Assembly (NCBI GenBank): GCA_039029235.1
Contig: JBCCGO010000002.1
Location: 1 to 49,060 of the forward strand
DNA: 49,060 nucleotides
Direction: 5' to 3'
DNA from: JBCBRR01 sp039029235
Lineage (GTDB): Bacteria; Bacteroidota; Bacteroidia; Cytophagales; Amoebophilaceae
Part shown: positions 1 through 9,150 of the stretch, one piece after another
How positions within the stretch are numbered: position 1 is the first letter of the stretch
How the letters are laid out: the number at the start of each line of letters is the position of its first letter
Notes under the pieces: generated by a model
Told to the model about the DNA's origin: nothing
Seen by the model: the letters and a program-made list of their open reading frames with translations, nothing else
Databases searched by the model: none
Program-made: the position numbers and the translations under genes

Positions 1-408
1 GGAAGACTCTGTGAACCATGGGTTTGTAGTAGTGGCATGAGCATGGGGTTTGTTTTCTGTTTTATTTAGCCTTTGTAAGATACCTCCCACTGATGGGCCA
101 GTTAACCTCTTTAGTTGATTGGTGTCCTGGTTTAAGGAGTCAATTTGATGTTGGAGTTGACTATTGCCCAGTTGCATACTATCTAGCTTGCCCTGAAGCT
201 TTTGGTTCTCATCACGCAGTTGGCTGACCTGATTCTGTAATGTTTGAATGGCTGCTAGTGCTGATTCAAGATTATGCTGCATGCTGTTGAGTGCAACTGG
301 ATCTACTGTAATCTGTACATTATGGTCCCGTTCTTGACTGATTAAGGGGGAGCTCTTATCCCTTTTACCTTCCATTGACATGTCTAGGTCCTCTCCAGTG
401 GACTTCAT
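1..408 (-). CDS. Coiled-coil protein, C-terminus beyond left edge
   Basis: Minus-strand frame with no stop from the left edge to base 634; the first ATG is at 406-408, giving 136 visible codons. The visible part starts polar and Lys/Pro-rich, then has a heptad-like stretch rich in Leu, Gln and Asn (around LAAIQTLQNQVSQLRDENQ and LQHQIDSLNQ) typical of a coiled coil, then a Thr/Asn/His-rich tail. No family is recognised. The open frame continues upstream of the ATG to base 633 (SLEAINDKRFSTPLWKALAYF), overlapping the end of the leader remnant at 587-804. It may therefore be the 3' body of that broken gene rather than an independent gene. The real start and the C-terminus cannot be settled from this window. 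Confidence 0.5.
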   Translation of the reverse strand, partial: MKSTGEDLDMSMEGKRDKSSPLISQERDHNVQITVDPVALNSMQHNLESALAAIQTLQNQVSQLRDENQKLQGKLDSMQLGNSQLQHQIDSLNQDTNQLKRLTGPSVGGILQRLNKTENKPHAHATTTNPWFTESS

Positions 409-586
409 GTGGGTGGGATCATTTGTGTTTTGGACAGATTTGCATTTGGCATTGTTCTGTTTGGATGGTTGTTTTGGCAGTTCAGACTCTGGTGTGCTTT
501 GGATTGATTTCTTATATGGCTGTTTAAAATAGGCCAATGCTTTCCACAGGGGAGTGGAAAACCTTTTGTCATTTATAGCCTCTAGG

Positions 587-804
587 CTAGTATGTTTGAA
601 CAATGATTTTATGAGTGGTTGCTGGTGGCGGCATCAGGGCACCAGGGGGTGACTGGTCTAGAGCAATGGTAGTTGTCACCATAGCTCTCCCACCTTCAGG
701 GGCGGCTAGGGTGGCGTCTGGGCTGTAGCTCGTGAGAGCCATACGGAAAATAATATCCTGGCCAAGCGTCGCTGCCCCTGGCTATAGCAGTTAGTTTGTT
801 TCAT
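587..804 (-). pseudogene. Broken N-terminal leader of an NB-ARC/TPR-type paralog
   Basis: The minus strand starts at the ATG at 802-804 and reads MKQTNCYSQGQ, closely matching RQTNCYSQGQ at the N-terminus of the intact exported protein at 43917-47951. The frame then stops, but another minus frame continues with PDATLAAPEGGRAMV, matching PDTTLAAPDHQRAMV of the same protein, and ends at TAG 587-589. At least one frameshift is therefore present. The segment corresponds to the signal peptide and start of the mature protein. Upstream at 912-960 lies a copy of the repeat that also precedes the intact paralog at a similar distance, so both coding start and upstream region were copied. Confidence 0.65.
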
Positions 805-1127
805 GTTTCTAGTATTCACTGTTCTAATGGTTTGGGGGTTGTTACAAAGGCGCGCTAGTCGCATCTCCCGCAAGCTAAATCTATTTATTTTAAAGTTCCA
901 AATACTAACGAGCTAGCGCTTCTAGCTAAGTGCGAGCCCTTTCTCGAGGAAAGCTCATGCTCCTAGGTTACGCTAGCATACATGCTCACTCGCGCTATAT
1001 TTTTACTCTCAAAGATAGGGGCAAAACTTCTCGGTGAGCCTAGGTTCTCATCCAGTCAGCTGGCGCTGCTACTTAAGTGCTAGCGGCAGTGTCCCAAAAA
1101 GTGTGTAAAGTAGGGCCTTCCTAGGAT
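805..1127. other. Gap between two broken effector genes
   Basis: No gene is seen. The stretch holds the upstream repeat at 912-960 and several CTAG-containing words. It separates two minus-oriented broken effector genes and probably contained the promoter of the 587-804 gene. Confidence 0.5.
912..960 (-). repeat. Dispersed copy of the effector upstream repeat
   Basis: Reading + from 912, GCTAGCGCTTCTAGCTAAGTG followed by a CTTTCTCGAG-like stretch matches the reverse complement of the repeats at 43567-43663 and 43721-43817 over about 50 bases with several mismatches. It sits about 108 bases upstream of the leader remnant start at 804; the nearest copy at the other site ends 100 bases before the intact gene at 43917. 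Confidence 0.55.
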
Positions 1128-1972
1128 TCATATCCTTGACTTTGAGAAATATTTTTTAACGGCTTCTGGTCCTGATCTACACCTGCAGTTGCAATATGTG
1201 TCCCCGTAAGCCCCAGCGGCAGCGTCCCTCGCCTTGCCAGCTAGCCTGCACCGCTTCTCCAGCATCCTCTCCCTTGCTGCGGGGTAGCCGCCCTTGCCTT
1301 GGCCCCTTGCACTACTTTTAGCAGCTCCTCCTACGTAGACAACTTCTCCAAGCTTAGGAGCCACCTTCTTACCTAGTACATGAATACGACGTTGGCTATA
1401 CCAGCTAGGGTAGTTGCTGAGAACTTCTAGGCTGCTCGTGACATCTTCTCCCCCAACTGCACACGACAGGCAAGACGGCTCGTCGAGCAAAATCACCTGC
1501 CCGAGATAGCACTTCAGCGCGCCACTGACTTAGCTCGTAGTGAAAACGTACTTGCTCCCCTGCTCGGGCCTCGAAGGTCAAGTTCCGACCAACAGGACTG
1601 GCTTTGATGGAAGTTCGTAGGCAATCACGCCCTGCAGGACAGCTGGGGAGCCTAGCTGCATGCCCTGTGTGGGAGCGCATTCCTAGGAATGCCTTGCTCC
1701 TGCGCTAGCCCAGGCTGCTCTGCCAGGAGCGGCAGTTGGGTAGCAATCGACGATACTTCTTGAGACCTTCCTAGGACGTTGTCCTCAGCAATGGAGACGT
1801 TCCTGGGGCTGGAGTAGGACCAAGGTGTACGATGGGACCAAGTCCCCAACAACAAACTTAGGAACCTAAGTGCGCAGATATGCATGCTGGAGCCCGTAAC
1901 CAGCACCAAGGAGCATATTTCCAGGGGCATCGTAAGCTTTTTACGCAAAAAAGCATCAGCCACCTCATTCAA
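1128..1972 (-). pseudogene. Frameshifted copy of the type A exported leader protein
   Basis: Three overlapping minus-strand frames (1652-1972, 1405-1680, 1128-1496) together reproduce the N-terminal part of the protein at 14963. The parts are TPWSYSSPRNVSIAEDNV, then SPVGRNLTFEARAGEQVRF with QWRAEVLSR, then GEDVTSSLEVLSNYPSWYSQ and RIHVLGKKV. The intact copy has the same elements in one frame, so this one carries two frameshifts. After the shared region it diverges and ends at 1128. A third copy begins at 48269. It lacks a clean signal peptide start and is almost certainly not expressed as a full protein. Confidence 0.75.
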
Positions 1973-2057
1973 GAGAATTTTTTTAAAAAAGGTTAGCTTC
2001 GTCCACTGTTGCTAGGCTAGCCGCCAGCAAAGTACTCCATGGATTACCTCCAGCAGC

Positions 2058-3569
2058 ATGATGCAACACTTAAGTGCCCAAGAAATTGTAAGAAGGGCCA
2101 AAAATGAACAGCTGATAACCTTAGGCATTGCGCCCTATCCTGCTGCTACTTTTGTTACCAATACTTCGGCCCAAGCCATTCTAGATAACTACCCCAAAGA
2201 TCCGGCAAGCTACCAATCAGTATCCATAGCAGGGCGGATGATGAATCGGCGGATCATGGGAGCTGCTTCCTTTGCAGTGCTGCAAGATGCTAGTGGAAGA
2301 ATACAGCTATACGTACAGCGCGATACCTTGTGCCCAGGCCAGGACAAGGCTTTCTACAATACCGTCTTTAGAAAATTGCTAGATATCGGGGATATCATCG
2401 GCGTACAAGGGGCTGTTTTTACTACCCACATGGGAGAAATCACCATTCAGGTGTCCCAGCTAGTTTTGCTGGCCAAGGCTTTGAAGCCTCTCCCCATGGT
2501 CAAGGAAGATGCGGAGCAGGTTTATGATGCTTTTACTGACCCAGAACAACGGTATCGGCAACGCTATGTAGACTTGCTGGTAAATCCTGCTACCAGGAAA
2601 ATTTTTCAGCAACGCACCAGACTCATCAATACGCTGCGACAATACCTGAATGGCCAGGGCTATGAGGAGGTAGAAACCCCTATCTTGCAGCCCATACACG
2701 GAGGTGCACTGGCACGCCCCTTCAAGACCCACCACAATGCCTTAGCCATGCCGCTGTACCTGCGCATTGCTAACGAGCTGTATCTGAAGCGACTGATTGT
2801 GGGCGGGTATGAAGGGGTCTATGAGTTTGCCAAGGACTTTCGGAACGAGGGCATGTCGCGCTTTCACAATCCTGAGTTCACGATGCTAGAGGTGTATGTG
2901 GCCTATAAAGATTATCGGTGGATGATGGAGCAGACCGAAGCCATGATCGTGCAAGTAGCTCTGGCCCTACATGGCACTACCCAAGTAACAGTAGGATCAC
3001 ACGTGATCGACTTTCAAAGGCCGTGGCAACGCTTTACGCTGTTCGGGGCTATCCAGCACTTTACAGGCCTTGATATCAGTAACATGGATGAGCCATCCCT
3101 GAAAGTAGCTGCCCAGCAGCTAGGCATAACCCTGGGCGAGACGGCAAGCCAAGCCCAAATCATCGACGAAATTTTTAGCACACAGTGTGAGCCCCAGCTG
3201 ATCCAGCCAACCTTCGTTACAGACTATCCGGTAGCTATGTCTCCCCTAGCCAAGCAGCATCGCGATGATCCAGCCCTGGTAGAGCGGTTTGAAGTAATCT
3301 GTAATGGCAAGGAAATCTGTAATGCCTTCTCTGAGCTCAATGACCCGATAGAGCAGCAAAAGCGGTTCGAAGCGCAACGGCTATTGGGCCGCCAAGGGGA
3401 TGAGGAGGCCATGGAACTGGACGAGGACTTTTTGCGCGCGCTGAGCTATGGCATGCCTCCTACAGCTGGCTTAGGTATTGGCATCGACCGGCTGACCATG
3501 ATCATGACCAATGCCTCCTCCATCCAAGAAGTAATCTTTTTCCCGCAGATGCGGCCCGAGCAGCAGTGA
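2058..3569 (+). CDS. lysS: Lysyl-tRNA synthetase, class II
   Basis: Cytoplasmic class II aminoacyl-tRNA synthetase that charges tRNA-Lys. The 503-residue product has the N-terminal OB-fold anticodon-binding domain (about residues 55-165, with VSIAGRMMNRR and a RIQLYVQ strand). The class II catalytic core has motif 2 FRNEGMSRFHNPEFTMLE near 261 and motif 3 GLGIGIDRL near 471. Length and domain order are normal for bacterial LysS. Two adjacent ATG codons (2058 and 2061) are possible starts, and no Shine-Dalgarno sequence is visible. It stands alone between a broken effector gene and an AT-rich spacer. Confidence 0.97.
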   Translation: MMQHLSAQEIVRRAKNEQLITLGIAPYPAATFVTNTSAQAILDNYPKDPASYQSVSIAGRMMNRRIMGAASFAVLQDASGRIQLYVQRDTLCPGQDKAFYNTVFRKLLDIGDIIGVQGAVFTTHMGEITIQVSQLVLLAKALKPLPMVKEDAEQVYDAFTDPEQRYRQRYVDLLVNPATRKIFQQRTRLINTLRQYLNGQGYEEVETPILQPIHGGALARPFKTHHNALAMPLYLRIANELYLKRLIVGGYEGVYEFAKDFRNEGMSRFHNPEFTMLEVYVAYKDYRWMMEQTEAMIVQVALALHGTTQVTVGSHVIDFQRPWQRFTLFGAIQHFTGLDISNMDEPSLKVAAQQLGITLGETASQAQIIDEIFSTQCEPQLIQPTFVTDYPVAMSPLAKQHRDDPALVERFEVICNGKEICNAFSELNDPIEQQKRFEAQRLLGRQGDEEAMELDEDFLRALSYGMPPTAGLGIGIDRLTMIMTNASSIQEVIFFPQMRPEQQ

Positions 3570-4088
3570 CCCGGACATTTGATCGCTGACCGATGGGGTA
3601 CTTCTGACAAGGTGCCTGTAGTGATTCTCAGCGATAGGAAGGACTGTATTTGAAAGTTAGGAACTTACTAAGAAGCTAGGCTTGCTAGCTCGCTTTGAGT
3701 AGAAGATGAAAGTTACAAACTTCCCCAGAAGATAATACAAAAAACCAGAAGTTCGCAACTTCAATCTATCCCCCCTTACAGCAACCCTAAAAAGTTGAAA
3801 AATCCTGGGGAGACTCAGGACAGCGATGGAGTTAGTTGTGTAAGCATAGCGCGTGCATGTCCTCCTCCAAAAGTTAGATATACATAAGCACTCTGTGGTT
3901 GGATATTGAGACCAGATAGGCTCTCTTGGAGTAACACAGGGATATGGGTGGCTGACGTAACCCATAGGCTACTACGCTGCACTATGTGATGCCTAGTGTC
4001 TACATTCATTATTTTGTGTATCTTGACGATTTTGTGTATCTCGACGCTAGACAAAACCAACTATCGACATCGATAAAGCCCATAGTAT
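3570..4088. other. Spacer between lysS and the ankyrin gene
   Basis: No convincing gene. Short minus-strand frames here lack family features. The stretch contains GGAGACTCAGGACAGC (3809-3824), whose exact reverse complement occurs at 29263-29278, and an 18-bp tandem repeat at 4011-4046 just before the ankyrin gene. The promoter of the ankyrin-deaminase pair should lie here. Confidence 0.5.
4011..4046 (+). repeat. 18-bp tandem repeat upstream of the ankyrin gene
   Basis: Two adjacent copies of ATTTTGTGTATCTYGACG (4011-4028 and 4029-4046) differ at one position. They end 42 bases before the ankyrin gene start. A duplicated operator or promoter part is possible; nothing else supports a function. 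Confidence 0.6.
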
Positions 4089-4901
4089 ATGAAAACATTA
4101 GTTACAACATTGTTCATAAGCACGCTGCCATCCCTCCTAACGATAAGCTACGCGGGGGATTCGGGCAGCGGAGATTCGATTGTACCGATGGAGGAGCAGT
4201 GGAGGCAGTTTAAACAACTGGCAGATGCAGATGATTCTAAGGGGCTAGAGAATTTCTTGAAGGATAATCAGCTTTTTTTAAAGAGTCAGTATACTGACGA
4301 AGACGAGGAGATCACGTATACGCCCTTACACTACGCTAGTGTGAAAGCCACGCCAGAAGTGATAAGCTTGCTTATAGACCAAGGGGCGAATGGTTATGCC
4401 AAAGCTGGAGATGGTGCAACTCCACTACACTATGCGGTCATGGCACGGCACCTTGGTGCAGTCCGATGTCTTTTGTCAGCATATGATCCGTTAAAATTCG
4501 GTGATGATCAGGGATTTACTCCGCTGCACGTAGCAATTCTAGAAGAAGACCTAGATATAATAAATGTTGCTATAAAGCATATGATTCCGGATCATGAAAA
4601 TCAAAAAGAGGGAACTATCGCAATCTTAAAAGAAAAAGACAACGAGGGCAACACGCCTGTACATTATGCGTTTAGCTCGGGAAATAAAGACATAGCAAGA
4701 GAAATCGTTGCATTGCTTACCAGGCTAGGCCCAAATGACATAGCGTACATCATGCAAATGCAAAATAACAAAAGAGAGACTCCTCAGATGATAATGCAAA
4801 AGCACCCAAGTCTAAATAGGCTGCAGGAAGAGATAACAAAAAAAATCTCAAATTGCCAAGCGCCACCCGAAGCGCATTCATCAAATGGTTCTTTACAATG
4901 A
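4089..4901 (+). CDS. Exported ankyrin-repeat protein
   Basis: 270 residues. The N-terminus (MKTLVTTLFISTLPSLLTISYA, cut after about residue 22) is a good Sec signal peptide, followed by an acidic stretch. Residues ~80-230 form four ankyrin-type repeats recognisable by TPLHYA, TPLHYAVMARHLGAVRCLL, TPLHVAI and TPVHYAF, with DNEGN and DDQGF turn motifs. Ankyrin repeats mediate protein-protein contacts and are common in effectors of intracellular bacteria. The stop overlaps the start of the deaminase-fold gene (ATGA at 4898-4901), so the two are translationally coupled and may act together, for example as a binding partner or immunity factor. Target unknown. Confidence 0.85.
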   Translation: MKTLVTTLFISTLPSLLTISYAGDSGSGDSIVPMEEQWRQFKQLADADDSKGLENFLKDNQLFLKSQYTDEDEEITYTPLHYASVKATPEVISLLIDQGANGYAKAGDGATPLHYAVMARHLGAVRCLLSAYDPLKFGDDQGFTPLHVAILEEDLDIINVAIKHMIPDHENQKEGTIAILKEKDNEGNTPVHYAFSSGNKDIAREIVALLTRLGPNDIAYIMQMQNNKRETPQMIMQKHPSLNRLQEEITKKISNCQAPPEAHSSNGSLQ

Positions 4902-6001
4902 GGCCCTATAGCTACACCATCTTGATCGCTTTATCGCTAGTTAGCCCCTCTTACGGGGTACAAGGGTTAGCGATTAATCAATTAGTACTTCAGGGATCAA
5001 GGTTAGGCCCGGAAGAGGTAACTCTTGAATTGTCAGGAAGCGAAGATCTCGAAGATCTACTAAATTCATTAAAACGACGCGTACTAGCTTCAGTAGAATC
5101 CCAAACTTCAGTAGAATCCCAAAGACTAGCAGAAATAACAACTTCGAATCACCTAGAAGCTTACGATAGCGACAAAGAATCAACAGATCAAGGTCAAATA
5201 AACACAGCGGAGAGGGGCGTCTTTGAAGCGAGAAGAGGAGTTTTACGAAGACAAGAATATGCAAGCATTCTCAGACAAAAGCCAGAAGTCTATAACTATT
5301 CAAGGTCTCAAGGTAAAGATGACACTTTTAATTACGCTAACCCTAATGCACTTCCTTTACGACAAAGCCTAGTCAAGGATACCAAACTCATTGAGGAGGC
5401 ATTCATAAGTCAAGGCCCTGTCACTATACTCTGTGTAGCCCTGAGCGATAAGCATGGCAATATCAAAAAATTTGCCTTCTCCAATAGTGAATTGATGCCT
5501 CGAGGGTGCCGTGATCAAGCTGAGGAGCGAGGCTATGCAGTGATTAAAGCTAGACAATCTCATGCAGAGGGCCAACTTCTACAATTTTTGTACCAAAGGC
5601 AAGTCCAACGCCACGGTCTATACACCCATATAGTGGCCATGGGATGTAGCAGGCAGCACTGTCCAGAGTGCGATTTGTTACTCCACCTAAGCTTAGGTGG
5701 ACGTTATAAAGACATAATTGCAGCGATAGCAAGAACAGAGATTGTTCAAGTTAGTTTTGCATCCGCCTCAACCGCTGCCACAGATAATAACTTTGAGATA
5801 GATAAAAAAACCAGGCATGAAATAGTGTTGGGCTCAGAAGCAGTTAGGGCTAAGCGAAGCGAAAACTATTATCTACCACCTATACTACAAAAGCTAATCG
5901 GGCAACTAACCAACCATAGCACGTTAAGGATAGCTCCCAATAGTAGATATGACGTGTCTAGCAACAAAAGGCGGTTAGAAGCTGGCAGTAGCAGAGATTG
6001 A
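4898..6001 (+). CDS. Exported deaminase-fold protein, probable nucleic-acid or nucleotide deaminase
   Basis: 367 residues from the ATG at 4898, chosen because it overlaps the upstream stop (ATGA) and gives a clean signal peptide (MRPYSYTILIALSLVSPSYG); a longer frame from 4853 would bury it. Residues ~40-150 are polar and Ser/Glu-rich with a small internal duplication (SVESQ twice). The C-terminal domain carries the zinc-dependent deaminase signature: HAE at 222-224 and CPEC at 255-258, 33 residues apart, preceded by a β-strand (TILCVALSDKHGN). This matches the cytidine deaminase-like superfamily found in bacterial toxins, including those of intracellular bacteria. Substrate (DNA, RNA or free nucleoside) cannot be read off. 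Likely delivered out of the cell with, or held by, the upstream ankyrin protein. Confidence 0.75.
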   Translation: MRPYSYTILIALSLVSPSYGVQGLAINQLVLQGSRLGPEEVTLELSGSEDLEDLLNSLKRRVLASVESQTSVESQRLAEITTSNHLEAYDSDKESTDQGQINTAERGVFEARRGVLRRQEYASILRQKPEVYNYSRSQGKDDTFNYANPNALPLRQSLVKDTKLIEEAFISQGPVTILCVALSDKHGNIKKFAFSNSELMPRGCRDQAEERGYAVIKARQSHAEGQLLQFLYQRQVQRHGLYTHIVAMGCSRQHCPECDLLLHLSLGGRYKDIIAAIARTEIVQVSFASASTAATDNNFEIDKKTRHEIVLGSEAVRAKRSENYYLPPILQKLIGQLTNHSTLRIAPNSRYDVSSNKRRLEAGSSRD

Positions 6002-6068
6002 CAGCACGGTAGATGAGCGCGAGGCAGCTCCTTATATCTTACTGCATAAGGATATGCATCACCCCCGC

Positions 6069-8870
6069 CTAGTGCGCCTCTAGCCAATTGCGCCCGATAC
6101 CCAGCTCTACTTCTACCGGCACCGTTAGGGGCAGGGCATTCTTCATCAGCAGTGGCACATGCGCCTGCAGCTGGGCTACTTCTGCTTGCGGCACATCAAA
6201 CACCAGCTCATCATGTACTTGCAGGATCATCTTGGCTTGTAGCTGGGCGTCTCTAAGCCAGTTGTGGATCCCCACCATAGCTAGCTTAATCATTTCGGCT
6301 GCTGTACCCTGGATAGGTGCATTGATCGCATTGCGCTCGTCAAAACCCCGCATATTGGCATTGCGAGAGTTGATATCTCGTAAGTATTTTTTCCTCCCCA
6401 GCAGGGTAGTGACATACCCTTGTACACGGGCCTGGCTGATGATGCTATCCATGTATGCCTTGATAGCTGGAAACTCCTCGAAATAGGCTTGGATGATCCT
6501 CGAAGCTCTGGGCCGCGTGATACCTAGCCGCTGTGCTAGCCCGAAAACTGAAATACCATAGATGATGCCAAAATTTGCCATCTTGGCCTGGCGCCGCATG
6601 CTGTCACTGACCGCTGCTGGCGGTACCCTAAAGAGCCTACTGGCCGTCGCCTTATGGATGTCTCTGCCAGCTTTGAATGCTTCTATCATCGTTTTGTCTT
6701 GCGCAAAAGAAGCCATGATGCGTAGCTCTATCTGGGAGTAGTCGGCAGCCAACAGCACATGGTCAGCACTGCTAGGCACAAAAGCCTTGCGGATGGCCCT
6801 GCCCCGGGCAGTACGGATGGGGATATTCTGGAGATTGGGGTGGGTAGAACTCAGCCTGCCCGTAACTACTACCGTTTGGTTGTAAGAAGTATGTATCCTC
6901 CCGTCTATGGGACTAATCAAGCTAGGCAAGGCATCTACATAGGTCGACCTGAGCTTTTGCAGTTCTCTATATTCAAGAATCTTGGCCACAATCTCATGAT
7001 CTTTGGCAAACTCGGCTAGCACAAGCTCTCCAGTAGCATACTGGCCTGACGGAGTTTTTTTGGGCTTATCAGTAAGCCTCAGCTGACCGAAGAGTACATT
7101 GCCCAGCTGTTTCGGCGAGTCGATGTTAAAAGTACGGCCTGCTAGGCAGTAGATTTCTTGCGTTAAGGCTTGCAACTCCTTGGCCAAGGCAATGGATATT
7201 TCCTGGAGCACACCAGTATCTACCCGAACGCCGTGGTGTTCCATGGCAGTGAGCACACGCACTAGCGGGAGCTCTACTTCATAGAGGAGCTTGTGTAGAT
7301 TTTCTTGCTCAATGGCTGGCCGCAATTGTTGTTCTAGCTGTAAGGTGATGTCTGCATCTTCACAAGCATATTCTTTGACAAGCTCTAGGTCGATAGCTTG
7401 CATGCTCTTCTGCGTGGTTCCTCTGCGCCCAATCAACGTCTCTATGGCTATCGGTGAATAGGCTAGGTACTCCTCCGCCATGGCGTTCATGTTGTGAGGC
7501 CTCTCAGGTGCTAGTAAATAGTGCGCTATCATAGTGTCAAAGAGTGGGGGAGCTATCTCCACGCCATATCGCTGCAAGACGAGGCTATCATACTTGAGGT
7601 TCTGTCCGACCTTACAGATAGTTGGACTTTCCAAGATCGGCTTAAACTCCTCCACAATGGCCCTTGCTTGTGCATCGTCTTCCGGAATCGGTACGTAGTA
7701 GGCTTCGCCAGGGGAGTAGGCCCAGGCAATACCAATGAGCGCAGCTTGGTGTGGGTCTAAGCCTGTGGTTTCTGTGTCCAAGCAGATGGTATCTTGTAGT
7801 GCCAGGTAGCTGACCAGCTTCTGGCGTAGTGCTGGCGTATCTATGAGATGATACTGGTGGGGAGTAGTATAGATATTGGCTAGCGTAGCAGCAGTAGCTC
7901 GTGCTGTAGGCTGCTTAAGTGCAGCAGGTGGGTCGGTTGGCTCAAAAAGTTGCTTCTGGCTGTTAGGTACGCTGGTGGACGACTTCGGTTCTTCGCCTAG
8001 TACCCTTCTAGCCAGCTCTCGGAATTCTAGTTGCTGAAATACAGCGCTAAGCTGCTCAGGATCGGGCTTGTGATATCGGCTCTGGGCTAGATCAAGCTGT
8101 AGTGGGATATCTGTGTGGATGGTCACTAACTTCTTGGCGAGAACAGCCTGTTGGCGATAGGCCATGACGTTCTCCCGCAGCTTCCCAGTAAGTTGGCTAG
8201 CCTGGGCTATCAGGTTCTCTACTGACCCAAACTGCCGAATGAGCTTCTGGGCTGTTTTGAGCCCAATAGTGGGTACACCAGGAATGTTGTCTGACGAATC
8301 TCCCTGTAGGGCCAGGATGTCTCTTATCTGATCCACCCGCGCTATCTCCCATTTTGCCAATAAAGCTTGTGTGTCTAGTACAATCGCGTTATTACCCATA
8401 TAAGCAGGCTTGTATAGATAGATATGCTCACCCACGAGCTGGCCAAAATCCTTGTCAGGCGTCATCATGTACACCTCAAATCCTTCCCGTGCCGCCTGGT
8501 AGGCCAGCGTCCCGATGATATCATCTGCCTCATAGCCTTCCATCTCGAGTACCGGTATACGAAAGGCTTCCAGAATCTGCTTTATATGAGGGATAGCCAC
8601 TGTAATATCCTCAGGCTGTGCTTGCCTGTGTGCTTTATAGGCCTGGTAAAGCTGGTGCCGCCAGGTAGGTGTAGCCTTATCAAAAGCTACCACGATATGG
8701 GTAGGCCTTTCTTTATGGATCACTTCTACGAGTGCATTGGTAAAGCCTAGGGCAGCCCCTGTGTTGATACCTCGGGAGTTGATCCTAGGGTTTTTGCTGA
8801 AGGCAAAGTGGGCCCGATAGATGAGGGCCATGGCATCTAGCAGAAAAAGCTTTTGTGTAGGTACCGGCAT
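6069..8870 (-). CDS. polA: DNA polymerase I
   Basis: 933-residue DNA repair and Okazaki-fragment polymerase. N-terminal 5'-nuclease domain (residues 1 to ~290, with GYEADDIIGTLA and GDSSDNIPGVPTIG). The 3'-5' exonuclease domain looks active: DTETTGLD near 365, GQNLKYDSLVL and YACEDADITLQ supply the expected acidic residues. Polymerase domain has motif A DYSQIELR near 712, the O-helix RRQAKMANFGIIYG, and motif C VHDELVFD near 888. Full length, so all three activities are probably kept. It converges on the deaminase gene with a 67-base gap. A Shine-Dalgarno-like element lies upstream of the start. Confidence 0.98.
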   Translation of the reverse strand: MPVPTQKLFLLDAMALIYRAHFAFSKNPRINSRGINTGAALGFTNALVEVIHKERPTHIVVAFDKATPTWRHQLYQAYKAHRQAQPEDITVAIPHIKQILEAFRIPVLEMEGYEADDIIGTLAYQAAREGFEVYMMTPDKDFGQLVGEHIYLYKPAYMGNNAIVLDTQALLAKWEIARVDQIRDILALQGDSSDNIPGVPTIGLKTAQKLIRQFGSVENLIAQASQLTGKLRENVMAYRQQAVLAKKLVTIHTDIPLQLDLAQSRYHKPDPEQLSAVFQQLEFRELARRVLGEEPKSSTSVPNSQKQLFEPTDPPAALKQPTARATAATLANIYTTPHQYHLIDTPALRQKLVSYLALQDTICLDTETTGLDPHQAALIGIAWAYSPGEAYYVPIPEDDAQARAIVEEFKPILESPTICKVGQNLKYDSLVLQRYGVEIAPPLFDTMIAHYLLAPERPHNMNAMAEEYLAYSPIAIETLIGRRGTTQKSMQAIDLELVKEYACEDADITLQLEQQLRPAIEQENLHKLLYEVELPLVRVLTAMEHHGVRVDTGVLQEISIALAKELQALTQEIYCLAGRTFNIDSPKQLGNVLFGQLRLTDKPKKTPSGQYATGELVLAEFAKDHEIVAKILEYRELQKLRSTYVDALPSLISPIDGRIHTSYNQTVVVTGRLSSTHPNLQNIPIRTARGRAIRKAFVPSSADHVLLAADYSQIELRIMASFAQDKTMIEAFKAGRDIHKATASRLFRVPPAAVSDSMRRQAKMANFGIIYGISVFGLAQRLGITRPRASRIIQAYFEEFPAIKAYMDSIISQARVQGYVTTLLGRKKYLRDINSRNANMRGFDERNAINAPIQGTAAEMIKLAMVGIHNWLRDAQLQAKMILQVHDELVFDVPQAEVAQLQAHVPLLMKNALPLTVPVEVELGIGRNWLEAH

Positions 8871-8880
8871 AGCAGCGTAA

Positions 8881-8886
8881 CCTCCT
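8881..8886 (-). promoter_or_regulatory. Shine-Dalgarno-like site of polA
   Basis: On the minus strand AGGAGG ends 10 bases before the polA ATG. Such sites are unusual in this window, where most starts lack one, which supports the chosen polA start. Confidence 0.55.
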
Positions 8887-9150
8887 CAAGGGTATATGAG
8901 TACTTCTTTTGCGCAAGTGTTGGCGTAGCTCGGGGGTAAATTAATACATTGTTTAGTGAAGGTAGCGCTGTCTCGCGCCAAGCCCATACTTTTCTGGTCC
9001 CTGCACCAACTTTTGCAGGGATCAGGCCAGCTGTCTATAGCTTCATGAACCTGCCATGGTGGCACGATCTCTCACACCCTTTCCTGAAAGCTTTTATTTG
9101 GAATGGCTTTTGCAGATGTACCGGGTATACAAACCAAACGTAGTACAGCC

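Noticed and set aside
3986..4213. 75-codon plus frame overlapping the ankyrin gene start
   Set aside because: Covers the signal peptide region of the ankyrin gene in another frame and has no family features.
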